A stretch of 64,000 nt of DNA, from NCBI RefSeq assembly GCF_014397245.1, contig NZ_JACLHY010000004.1, forward strand, positions 202,910 to 266,909, read 5' to 3'. Below the pieces are notes generated by a model. The model did no database searches. It was given only the letters and a program-made list of their open reading frames with translations, and was not told the origin of the DNA. Shown here in pieces: positions 36,017 to 44,736 of the stretch; the stretch's first letter is position 1, and every line of letters starts with the position of its first letter. The translations under genes and the position numbers were made by a program. Source of the stretch: Arenibacter arenosicollis. Lineage in GTDB: Bacteria > Bacteroidota > Bacteroidia > Flavobacteriales > Flavobacteriaceae.

Positions 36017-37471
36017 CTATGTTAAAATATCCTTGATCACGTTGCCGCTCACATCCGTAAGTCTAAAATCCCTGCCTTGAAAATGAAAGGTAAGCCTTTC
36101 GTGGTCCAACCCCAATTGGTTAAGAATTGTTGCCTGTACGTCATGAACATGGACCTTACCTCTTATGGCCGAATAGCCTATTTCATCCGTTTCGCCAAAA
36201 GTGAACCCCTTTTTAACACCTCCTCCGGCCATCCACATGGTAAAGGCCTCCCCGTGGTGGTCCCGTCCAAAGAAACCTTGGCCCGATCTTGCCTCCATCA
36301 TGGGAGTTCTGCCAAACTCACCGCCCCAAACAATCAGGGTTTCTTCTAAAAGTCCCCTTTGTTTTAAATCGGTAAGAAGTCCAGTCATAGCTTGGTCGAT
36401 CCTACTACATTTATTGTACAGCCCAACATCTACCCCATTGCCTGCGCCGACCCCATGTGTATCCCATCCGTCATCATATAGCTGAACAAAACGCACCCCA
36501 TTTTCTACCAACCTTCTTGCCAGAAGACAATTATTTGCAAAGGAGCTTTCCCCAGGAGTTACGCCATATAGCTTTTTAATATATTCCGGTTCACCATCTA
36601 TACTCATAACCCCCGGCACCGATGTCTGCATTTTAAACGCCAGTTCATATTGTGACATTCGCGTTAGGATTTCAGGGTCCCTTGATTCTTGATATTCCAG
36701 TTCATTTATTTTATTTATGGCATCAACAGATTGTTTTCGCAGTGCTGCATCCACACCTTTAGGGTTTTGTAGGTTCCTGACCGCGGGACCTTTGGACTGA
36801 CATTGTACGCCTTGATATACGGTAGGTAAAAATCCACTTCCCCAAAGGCGTTTTCCACCGGAGACCACCCCTCCCGAAAGCAAAACGATGAAGCCGGGCA
36901 GGTTTTCGTTTGGCGATCCCAATCCATAGGTGGCCCAACTGCCCAATGAGGGGCGTCCCTGTCTTGGCGATCCAGTCTGCATTAAAAACTGTGCCGGAGC
37001 ATGGTTGAACTCTTCCGTATGCACGGCTTTTAGAAAACTGATCTCATCCACCACGCTGGAAAATTTTGGCAAATAATCGGAAACCCAGCTACGGGATTCC
37101 CCATACTGATTAAAACTGGCCTGCGAGCCCAGCATTTTAGGAGTACCCCTAATAAACGCAAAACGTTTGCCTTCCAGTAAGGATGGGGGACAATCCTGTC
37201 CATTCAATGTATTCAGCACAGGTTTATGATCAAAAAGCTCCAGTTGCGATGGCGCCCCTGCCATGTGCAAATAGATCACATGCTTTGCCTTGGGCAAAAA
37301 ATGGGGGATTCCATTACCTGTAATAGGCGAGGGCGAATTGTTCGCGAACAAATTTCCTCCCAACATGGAACCGAGTGTCATGGCCCCCATGCCCGAAATA
37401 CAATTTTTTAAAAAATGCCTCCGGGTATTGTATTCGCTCTCGCGATAATGTGCCTCGTTTAAAATATCCAT
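36017..37471 (-). CDS. DUF1501 protein, Tat-exported, alkaline-phosphatase-like fold
   Basis: A 484-residue DUF1501 protein. The N-terminus NTRRHFLKNC is a twin-arginine signal, so it is exported folded, perhaps with metal bound. DUF1501 belongs to the same superfamily as sulfatases and alkaline phosphatases. Likely metal-site motifs are IYLHMAGAPSQLELFDHKP near 66, DDGWDTHG near 335, and EFGRTPMMEARSGQGFFGRDHHG towards the end. There is no Cys-x-Pro-x-Arg motif, so it is not a classical sulfatase. It lies 9 bp after the DUF1549/DUF1553 gene, the pairing known from Planctomycetes. The substrate is unknown. A second, divergent copy is at 40324-41781. Confidence 0.9.
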   Translation of the reverse strand: MDILNEAHYRESEYNTRRHFLKNCISGMGAMTLGSMLGGNLFANNSPSPITGNGIPHFLPKAKHVIYLHMAGAPSQLELFDHKPVLNTLNGQDCPPSLLEGKRFAFIRGTPKMLGSQASFNQYGESRSWVSDYLPKFSSVVDEISFLKAVHTEEFNHAPAQFLMQTGSPRQGRPSLGSWATYGLGSPNENLPGFIVLLSGGVVSGGKRLWGSGFLPTVYQGVQCQSKGPAVRNLQNPKGVDAALRKQSVDAINKINELEYQESRDPEILTRMSQYELAFKMQTSVPGVMSIDGEPEYIKKLYGVTPGESSFANNCLLARRLVENGVRFVQLYDDGWDTHGVGAGNGVDVGLYNKCSRIDQAMTGLLTDLKQRGLLEETLIVWGGEFGRTPMMEARSGQGFFGRDHHGEAFTMWMAGGGVKKGFTFGETDEIGYSAIRGKVHVHDVQATILNQLGLDHERLTFHFQGRDFRLTDVSGNVIKDILT

Positions 37472-37480
37472 ATTACTATA

Positions 37481-40303
37481 TTATCCTTTTACAATAAATT
37501 CATCCAGGTTTAGGAATACATTGGCCACCATGGTCAGTGCCGCCAACCTAGATTTATTTTTGCCTGAATACTCCAGTGCTACCTCAGGAAACTCCGAACT
37601 ATCCATATTATTTACATAATGCAAAAGTGCATCGTTATATAGCTGTGTCAATTGCATTAATTTTTCCTCCTTAATGTTTTTGCCCATCACCTTGAAGTAC
37701 CCAAATTTTATTTGATTCTCCAGCTGCTTGTCCGCCTCGAACATCTGTTTTGCCAATTCCTGCGAAGCTTCAAAGAAGGTTTTATCATTAAGTAAACTAA
37801 GGGCCTGTAAGGGTGTATTCGTCAGCACCCGACTTGAAACACAGGCCGACCTATCCGGGCTATCGAATACGATCATGTTCATAGGGGGGTTGACCCTTTT
37901 CCAAAATGTATATATTGAACGCCTATACATGGCATCGTCCCCTTGAATTACATATTCTGGAAGTGTGTTCCAGCCACCCGCAATTTCAACATCTGCATTT
38001 ATAGCACTTGGTCCACCGATAGTTTTATTCAATAAGCCGCTTACCAACAAAATTTCATCTCGGATCTGCTCCGCTGAAAGACGTTTTCGGGACCCTCTGG
38101 AAAGCCAGTTATTGGCCGGGTCCAATTTTATTATCTCGGGATGCGAATTCGACGATTGTCGATAGGTAGCCGATAGGACCAAGTCGCGCAATAAAGGTTT
38201 TACCCTCCACTTGTATTCCTTCATCAATTTTACCGCCATCCAATCCAACAATTCCGGATGACTTGGATTTTTGCCCTGTGAACCAAATTCCTCCATAGAT
38301 TCCACCAAGCCCCTTCCAAAGATCTGTTCCCAAAAACGATTTACCACAACACGTGCGGAAAGCGGGTTCTTACCACTTACCATCCACTGGGCAAATTCCA
38401 ACCTATTGTTGGGCTCTTCTGTTTCCGATATACCATAGATATTTGGAATCCCCATATTGACCTCTTCCGTTAAATTTAGCCAACTACCACGATCAAATAC
38501 AAAGGTTTTACGGGCCTTATCTTCTTGCAATTCTTGGATTATGGGAGTACTTGTTGTTGGGATTTGGGCAAGTTGCTCCAGTTTTTGCTTAATTTTCTTA
38601 TCATACTTCGCCATAAGAGGTTCTTTTTCATAATAGAAAATCTTATCCAAATAGAAAAGATGTGCCACATAGCTCTCGCCTTTATGGAACTGCAAAAAAA
38701 CATCGTGTTTACCTGTAATCTCAGGTATATCAACGATAAACTCCTTTACTTTCAACCCATTTTCCTCACGTTTGGAACCTTCCGTACTACCAATGCGTAC
38801 CTCACCAATTTTTCTTCCATTAAGGGAATCCAAATGAATGGAAATATCACCTGCATAATCAAGAGATGCAGAGACTAAAAAGCCCATTTTATTAACTTTC
38901 CTCAAATCCACATTATTGTAGCTGGCCCATGAACTATCCTGAATCTGCCATAAAAAATTTAATCCCCCATCCAACTCTATAAACGGACTGGTCTTATCAA
39001 ATGCTTCCGCTTCCGTGAACCGATATCCCAAATGAGTTAATAAGGCCTCTTTTTGGTCGTATAAGAAACGTGACTTTGATACTTGTGCGTCCTTGGGGAG
39101 CAAATGGCCATTAATGTATTCCAAGAGCTCTTCCACATCTTTTTTATTCTCCTTGGAATAGGTAAAAAGTTTAGGTTTTTCAAAATAAGAATCATCATCG
39201 ACCGCATTATTGAAAAAAGCCATGGATTCATAAAACTCCTTATGCCTAAAAGGGTCATATGGGTGACTATGACATTGCACACACGCCATTGTAGTTCCTT
39301 GCCATACTTCGTAGGTCGTTGATACCCTGTCCACAACGGAGGCCACTCTAAATTCTTCATTATCCGTTCCACCTTCATCATTGGCAAGCGTATTCCTATG
39401 AAATGCCGTGGCGATCAACTGTTCCTCCGTTGGCTCCGGAAGCATATCCCCCGCCAATTGTTCAATTGAAAATTGATCAAAGGGCATATCCTTATTAAAG
39501 GCCGCTATTACCCAATCCCGAAATTTCCAAATTTCCCGATTGGTATCCTTTTCAAACCCTTTGGAGTCTGCATATCGTGCCAGGTCTAACCACATACTGG
39601 CCCATCTTTCCCCGAAGTGCGGAGACCCCAATAATTCATCTACCAATTTTTCGTATGCATCCGAGGAATTATCCTCCAAAAATGCATTGGCCTGTTCAAT
39701 GGTCGGTGGAAGTCCCGTTAGATCTAAATAAAGCCTTCTCAACAAAGTATTCTTATCTGCCCTTACTGAAGGAGATAGTCCCTTTTCCTTTAATTTGGAA
39801 AATACAAATTGATCTATCGGATTCTTGGCCCAACCACTATCGACTACTACCGGGGGTACAATGCTTTCTTTAGGAGGAATATACGCCCAGTGTTTTTCCC
39901 ATTTCGCCCCTTGATCGATCCACTTGGCCAAGATATCAATTTCCTCCTGGGAGAGTTGTGGAGACTCAAATGGCATCCTGATCTCCGGGTCTTTGGACAC
40001 CAATCTTCTATACAGTTCACTTTTTTCATGGTTCCCCCGCACAATGGCAGGTTTACCGGATTGTGTTTTCCCAAAGGCATCTTCTTCAAATAACAAACTA
40101 AACTCTCCATTGGCCTTAACCCCTCCGTGACATCTTAAACATTTACTATTTAAGATGGGGCGAACATCGCGATTGAAACTTATTTCCTTATTTGATGAGT
40201 CATTGCAGGACCCTAAAAATAGGATAGTCAAAATCCAAGAAAGTATATAAATACTGTTTATACAAACAGATTTTGCCATTTTAAATATATGAATACATTT
40301 CAT
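37481..40303 (-). CDS. Cytochrome-domain DUF1549/DUF1553 lipoprotein
   Basis: A 940-residue protein of planctomycete type. A lipoprotein signal (Cys33, FLGSCND) is followed by a cytochrome domain with CLRCH at 55-59, then DUF1549 (about 155-350, from PIDQFVFSKLKEKGLSPS) containing a second CVQCHSH at 341-347. A middle carbohydrate-binding-like insertion with ELDGGLNFLWQIQDSSWASY lies at about 440-560. DUF1553 covers about 640-920 (WMVSGKNPLSARVVVNRFWEQIFGRGLVE, FDSPDRSACVSSRVLTNTPLQAL). Two heme motifs suggest electron transfer in the periplasm. Met9 is an alternative start. The activity of this family is not established. Confidence 0.9.
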   Translation of the reverse strand: MKCIHIFKMAKSVCINSIYILSWILTILFLGSCNDSSNKEISFNRDVRPILNSKCLRCHGGVKANGEFSLLFEEDAFGKTQSGKPAIVRGNHEKSELYRRLVSKDPEIRMPFESPQLSQEEIDILAKWIDQGAKWEKHWAYIPPKESIVPPVVVDSGWAKNPIDQFVFSKLKEKGLSPSVRADKNTLLRRLYLDLTGLPPTIEQANAFLEDNSSDAYEKLVDELLGSPHFGERWASMWLDLARYADSKGFEKDTNREIWKFRDWVIAAFNKDMPFDQFSIEQLAGDMLPEPTEEQLIATAFHRNTLANDEGGTDNEEFRVASVVDRVSTTYEVWQGTTMACVQCHSHPYDPFRHKEFYESMAFFNNAVDDDSYFEKPKLFTYSKENKKDVEELLEYINGHLLPKDAQVSKSRFLYDQKEALLTHLGYRFTEAEAFDKTSPFIELDGGLNFLWQIQDSSWASYNNVDLRKVNKMGFLVSASLDYAGDISIHLDSLNGRKIGEVRIGSTEGSKREENGLKVKEFIVDIPEITGKHDVFLQFHKGESYVAHLFYLDKIFYYEKEPLMAKYDKKIKQKLEQLAQIPTTSTPIIQELQEDKARKTFVFDRGSWLNLTEEVNMGIPNIYGISETEEPNNRLEFAQWMVSGKNPLSARVVVNRFWEQIFGRGLVESMEEFGSQGKNPSHPELLDWMAVKLMKEYKWRVKPLLRDLVLSATYRQSSNSHPEIIKLDPANNWLSRGSRKRLSAEQIRDEILLVSGLLNKTIGGPSAINADVEIAGGWNTLPEYVIQGDDAMYRRSIYTFWKRVNPPMNMIVFDSPDRSACVSSRVLTNTPLQALSLLNDKTFFEASQELAKQMFEADKQLENQIKFGYFKVMGKNIKEEKLMQLTQLYNDALLHYVNNMDSSEFPEVALEYSGKNKSRLAALTMVANVFLNLDEFIVKG

Positions 40304-40323
40304 TTATAAATGCTTTTACTGTT

Positions 40324-41781
40324 TTATGCCGTCTTGGGCATTGGATTACCAAATAAATCCAGTATAGGTTTTCCATGCCCATCCGGGGTCGTATAAAATG
40401 GCCTTCCTTCTATAGTATAATGAGTTTCTGGATGTATTCCCAGGGCATGATATATGCTCTGATGTACTTGATCAATTACCACAGGATTTTCAATTGAGGA
40501 ACAAGGTCTTTCATCGGCCGTTTTACCGTATACGAGACCTTTTTCGATGCCACCTCCCCACATAAGTATGGAACTGCCATTGGTAAAGTGCCTGTGCATA
40601 CCATAGTATTTTTCATCCTCGATCAAATCAGGTACAAATCCTTGGTCTTGCACTTGTTCGCCAGGACGCCCCTCCATTATGGCGTCCCGACTGAATTCGC
40701 TGGCCAGAATAATTAACGTTCTATCTAGATGACCGCTCTCATCCAAATCTTTTATCAATTGGGCTATGGGCCTGTCTATTTGCTCTTTCATTTTAGCTGC
40801 ACGTGTATGGCCATTTTCGTGCGTATCCCACCCGAGGAAAGGTTCGTATTCCGTTGAGACACTTATGAACCTACCCCCGTTCATGGCCAATCTTTTCGCC
40901 AGAAGACATCCCAGTCCAAATCTTCCTGTATTATAGGTGTCATATACTTCCTTTGGCTCTTGGGACAAATCAAAAACTTTGGCCTCAGGAGAATTTAACA
41001 GACGATAGGAAGATTCCATGGAACGCATTAAGGACTCACGCTGGTAATCGCTGCCTTTTTCCATGACCTTGCTCTTATTGGCCAATTCCTTATATAATTT
41101 ATATCGGGCCTCAAACCTTTTAAGCGACATCCCTTGGGGCGGTCTAACGCTGTCCAAACCGGAAGAAGGGTCCGGTATTAGAAAGGGTCCGAATTCGCTG
41201 CCCAGGAATCCTGCCGTATGAAAGGCCTTTAATTCTTCGGCCTCTCCAACCGTGAATCGCTGGCCCATCGCGATAAATGGTGGTATAACGGGGTTGGTCG
41301 GCCCCAATTCCTTGGCAATCCAAGCGCCTATATGGGGGGCCTGAACAGTCTGTGGCGGCTCATAACAGGTATGCCAATGATATTGATGCCTCGTGTGCAA
41401 TATATGACCAAGATCAGCAGATTTGTAAGAACGGATAATGGCGCCCTTGTCCATGACTCCCCCTATAGATTCCAGGCCTTGTGAAAAATCAAGACCGTCC
41501 ACTATGGTCGGGACTTTTGGGAAAGTGCTCAGGACCCTCTTGCTCTCAACCCCTTTCTCGTAAGGCACATAGGCCTTGGGGTCGAAGGTCTCCGTATGGG
41601 CCATTCCCCCGGCCATCCAAAGCAGTATAACGGTATCGGCTGTGGATGTGATTTTTGGAGCGGAATTGGTGCAGGAGCTTAAAAAGCTGGTCATAGGTAT
41701 AGTCGTCGCCGAAGCGGCCAAACTGGCTGCCGTCATTTTTTTTATAAAATCCCTTCGTGCGTTTTGATTATCCATTGCCAT
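40324..41781 (-). CDS. DUF1501 protein, Tat-exported (second copy)
   Basis: A 485-residue DUF1501 protein with a twin-arginine start (NARRDFIKKM) and a following hydrophobic segment. It may be lipidated at Cys37 (SFLSSCTN), which would anchor it. Metal-site-like motifs are ILLWMAGGMAHTETFDPK near residue 51, FLGWDTHENGH near 318 and ILASEFSRDAIMEGRPGE near 365. It differs from the other copy in the last part (KYYGMHRHFTNGSSILMWGGG). The gene starts 2 bp after the upstream heme gene and ends 20 bp before the DUF1549/DUF1553 gene, so the two DUF1501 proteins alternate with the two heme proteins, as if each pair forms one unit. Confidence 0.9.
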   Translation of the reverse strand: MAMDNQNARRDFIKKMTAASLAASATTIPMTSFLSSCTNSAPKITSTADTVILLWMAGGMAHTETFDPKAYVPYEKGVESKRVLSTFPKVPTIVDGLDFSQGLESIGGVMDKGAIIRSYKSADLGHILHTRHQYHWHTCYEPPQTVQAPHIGAWIAKELGPTNPVIPPFIAMGQRFTVGEAEELKAFHTAGFLGSEFGPFLIPDPSSGLDSVRPPQGMSLKRFEARYKLYKELANKSKVMEKGSDYQRESLMRSMESSYRLLNSPEAKVFDLSQEPKEVYDTYNTGRFGLGCLLAKRLAMNGGRFISVSTEYEPFLGWDTHENGHTRAAKMKEQIDRPIAQLIKDLDESGHLDRTLIILASEFSRDAIMEGRPGEQVQDQGFVPDLIEDEKYYGMHRHFTNGSSILMWGGGIEKGLVYGKTADERPCSSIENPVVIDQVHQSIYHALGIHPETHYTIEGRPFYTTPDGHGKPILDLFGNPMPKTA

Positions 41782-41783
41782 AT

Positions 41784-44621
41784 TTAATTGATAAATTGAA
41801 ATTCAGGTGAAATAAGGGTGGACCAAAATAAATCTTGTAACCCCTCTTTTTTTGGTTGATTTCCTAGTGCCGTAATCATTATTTTCTTTTCTTGATCTGT
41901 GGGTTCCCTGCCCAGTGATTTCTGATAGAGTTGCCGTATAATTTTTTCAGTATCGCTACCATACTTTTTAAGCCAAATATCAGCTCCCTCCTCCAGAACG
42001 TTGTTGAAAAATTCCCCATTGGTCAGTTCCAATGCCTGTAAAAGAGTGGCTTGTTCATCTCTGGAAGTGGTTACATTTTCCCTGCTCGGTCTCCCCAAGG
42101 CTTTCATGAACGGATGCTGTTCCACAAGACTTGCCCTGGCAAATTCCCCATCGTGGTCCTTAAAAGTAAAAGCGATCAGCTTACCCCAATTTGAGGTGCC
42201 GAAATTACGGACTTCTTCCCATTTACTATCATCGTACCCAGTACTTGTCCAACCTTCATTTGGTCTGTCGGCCGTACTTTTCCAACTGTTATCCGAGTTC
42301 AGCATTATCTCACTGCCGTCCGAAAAGTTTATTTTCATTGAGAACAGTATTCCGGCGGGATTGGCAATTTTTCCTTCGTTAACGCCTTCAATGGCTATCG
42401 TATTTGTTCCATTTGTCAAGACCTCCTGGACATTGAGCTTATCCACTTTGGTCCAATCCGTTCCTTGTGATATTTTTTTTTCATTTATATAAAGGGTATA
42501 TGAATGATCAACGGAAATTAGGACAATTGCATTTTTTACAGATTTGTCGGGGAGTGGAAATGTTTTTCTAAAGTATCTTTTACCTGGTTCGGGCAGCACA
42601 TCACGGTCGAACTTCATTTCTCTATGCCAAACCCTAGAGGAAGGCAGTTCGCTACCTTTCGGATTATAGGCAACGGCGGCATAAACGGGTTTGATCAATT
42701 GGCTTACGGCATCAGAGAACTGTTCGGCACTCATTCGCTTCAGAAGTGGGCCCTTGAATACATAATCCGATTTTATCTCCTCCATATTTTTGTAGTTGGC
42801 CGTTGGCAGTTGATATACCTTCGATGACATTATTTGTTTTATCAAATGTTTAAGGTCATATCCAGAATCTACAAAATCAGATGCTAGCCAATCCAGGAGA
42901 TCGCTATCCCACGGTTCGTTGTCCATTTCATCTAAAGGCTCAACAATACCCCTGCCCATTAACCGCTCCCAGAATCTATTTGTAATAGTACGGTACAACC
43001 GCCCATTTTCCGGTTTTACGATTACCTCGGAAAGTTTAAGCAGTCGTTCTTTAAGGCTTTCTGCTTCCACATCGCCTAATTCGGGGTACAGGAAATTCAC
43101 CTTTGCCATTTTGCCAATTGGTTTGTCGCAGCGGTTCAATTCCAGTACCGAGTCGGCAAATATGGATGCAAAACCATAAGACTGTTCCAAGGTAAGGTTA
43201 CTTACAAAGCTATTATGACATGAGGCACATTTGACATTAACCCCCAATAAAGACTGGCCGATATTTTGGGCTGCCTGCATTTCTGTGCGTTGACTGGAAT
43301 TCACCACACCTCTCCATTCGATTCCTTTTATAAAACCCTCTGAAACCTCGGTAGGATTGACCAGCTGCTTGACCATTAGATCATAGCGCTTATTTTCTTC
43401 CAGTGAGGTGTACAGCCATTCGGTAATTTGTTTTCTTCCTCCGGTTATGAATCCGGTTCCGCTATAGTCGTTACGCAGAAGATCGTTCCAAAAACTTAAC
43501 CAATTTTGGGTATAGTTATGTGTATCGCCCAATAGCCTATCTATCAGTGCATTTCTTTTATTAGGATTGGAGTCTTCCATAAATTCCTTTACGTCCGCCG
43601 GTTCGGGTAGTAATCCAATAATATCCATGTAGGAACGCCTTATAAATGTTCTATCGTTCACCACCTCAGGCCAATCAATATCATTTTTTCTAAAGTAGGA
43701 ATCGACCAATTTGTCTACCGGGTGGGTTTGATTTTGAGCATTTGGCAAATCAGGTTTTACAAGTGCCAATTCAGCTTCCGGGAATACCTTAAGTGCCTGA
43801 TCGGACCAATGTGCTCCGTTTAGAATCCATAGCTTTATCAATGCTATTTCATTTTCTTTTAGCACCTTGCCTTTCTTTGGCATAACGTTGTCATCATTTG
43901 GGGAAAGGGTAATCCTTTTGAATAACTCACTTTCTACAGGTTTCCCGGCAACTATGACCGGACCGGATTCCCCTCCTTTGAAAACTCCCTCCTTACTGTC
44001 CAACATTAATTCACCTTTTTGCTTATTATCACTATGGCATTGATAGCAATTATGCGCAAAAATTGCACGAACCTCCAGGTTTAGTTTGTCCTTCTGTACT
44101 AATGACAACGAATCCGTTTTTTTTAACTCTGTAAGTAATGCCAGAGATTTACTATTGTCATAAGTATTGTTATTGCCAGGTAGGACACTCGTAAGATAAT
44201 CCTCGCCGTGGGTAAGGCTTGCCCCCAAATGTCCTGCAATGGTAAGGAATAAGACAGTTAAAAAAAGTCCAAATCGATATATGCGATAATCATGCAATTT
44301 TTTATTTACCACATTTCGTAGTAATAATAATGTTACAACGGCAAAAAAGGCAGTCGCCATTCCTGTATATTGATGGTAGGATACTAAATCGCCGGTGTAA
44401 TCATCGTAAGTACTAAGCAACCAACCCATTAAAGCGGCAATTATAGCAGTGGCCGCTCCGACAATAAGCATCCAATAAATTCCATCCCGCAATCCTTGGC
44501 GTTTTCCTCCAATCGTAAAAAGCTCAAAAACAAAAGCTACTACCAACAATCCGACAGGGAAATGCACCAACAAGGGGTGGAAACGGCCTAACAGCTGAAA
44601 TATCCAATTAATATCTTCCAT
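41784..44621 (-). CDS. DUF2231/cytochrome/DUF1549/DUF1553 protein with GH78-like insert
   Basis: A 945-residue protein. Residues 1-135 have about four membrane helices of DUF2231 type (HPLLVHFPVGLLVVAFVFEL). The cytochrome domain has CYQCH at 192-196. A DUF1549-like region spans about 300-480 and includes CASCH at 465-469. Between about 650 and 800 lies a beta-sandwich insert with SVDHSYTLYINEKKIS, EVLTNGTNTIAIEGVN and GWTSTGYDDSKWEEV, resembling the N-terminal accessory domains of GH78 rhamnosidases. DUF1553 motifs (HPFMKALGRPSRENVTTSRDEQATLLQALELTNGEFF) close the chain. It opens the five-gene block 115 bp after SusD. The insert suggests the protein binds sugar directly. Confidence 0.87.
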   Translation of the reverse strand: MEDINWIFQLLGRFHPLLVHFPVGLLVVAFVFELFTIGGKRQGLRDGIYWMLIVGAATAIIAALMGWLLSTYDDYTGDLVSYHQYTGMATAFFAVVTLLLLRNVVNKKLHDYRIYRFGLFLTVLFLTIAGHLGASLTHGEDYLTSVLPGNNNTYDNSKSLALLTELKKTDSLSLVQKDKLNLEVRAIFAHNCYQCHSDNKQKGELMLDSKEGVFKGGESGPVIVAGKPVESELFKRITLSPNDDNVMPKKGKVLKENEIALIKLWILNGAHWSDQALKVFPEAELALVKPDLPNAQNQTHPVDKLVDSYFRKNDIDWPEVVNDRTFIRRSYMDIIGLLPEPADVKEFMEDSNPNKRNALIDRLLGDTHNYTQNWLSFWNDLLRNDYSGTGFITGGRKQITEWLYTSLEENKRYDLMVKQLVNPTEVSEGFIKGIEWRGVVNSSQRTEMQAAQNIGQSLLGVNVKCASCHNSFVSNLTLEQSYGFASIFADSVLELNRCDKPIGKMAKVNFLYPELGDVEAESLKERLLKLSEVIVKPENGRLYRTITNRFWERLMGRGIVEPLDEMDNEPWDSDLLDWLASDFVDSGYDLKHLIKQIMSSKVYQLPTANYKNMEEIKSDYVFKGPLLKRMSAEQFSDAVSQLIKPVYAAVAYNPKGSELPSSRVWHREMKFDRDVLPEPGKRYFRKTFPLPDKSVKNAIVLISVDHSYTLYINEKKISQGTDWTKVDKLNVQEVLTNGTNTIAIEGVNEGKIANPAGILFSMKINFSDGSEIMLNSDNSWKSTADRPNEGWTSTGYDDSKWEEVRNFGTSNWGKLIAFTFKDHDGEFARASLVEQHPFMKALGRPSRENVTTSRDEQATLLQALELTNGEFFNNVLEEGADIWLKKYGSDTEKIIRQLYQKSLGREPTDQEKKIMITALGNQPKKEGLQDLFWSTLISPEFQFIN

Positions 44622-44658
44622 TTATCGCAATAATTTTTTTTTAAATGCCAATAGGCGT

Positions 44659-44700
44659 GGTATTCAGGTCCAACAATGTATTATTGTGATCCTGAATACC
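44659..44700 (-). other. Hairpin between SusD and the heme operon
   Basis: GGTATTCAGG (44659-44668) pairs with CCTGAATACC (44691-44700); inside, ACAAT pairs with ATTGT. It lies 36 bp after the SusD stop and before the next gene at 44621. No T-run follows directly, so it may be a partial terminator or an mRNA-stabilising structure that gives the SusC/SusD message a higher level than the downstream genes. Confidence 0.5.
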
Positions 44701-44736
44701 AATCGCTACTATTGTTCCCTGGCTAGAGGTAATATT

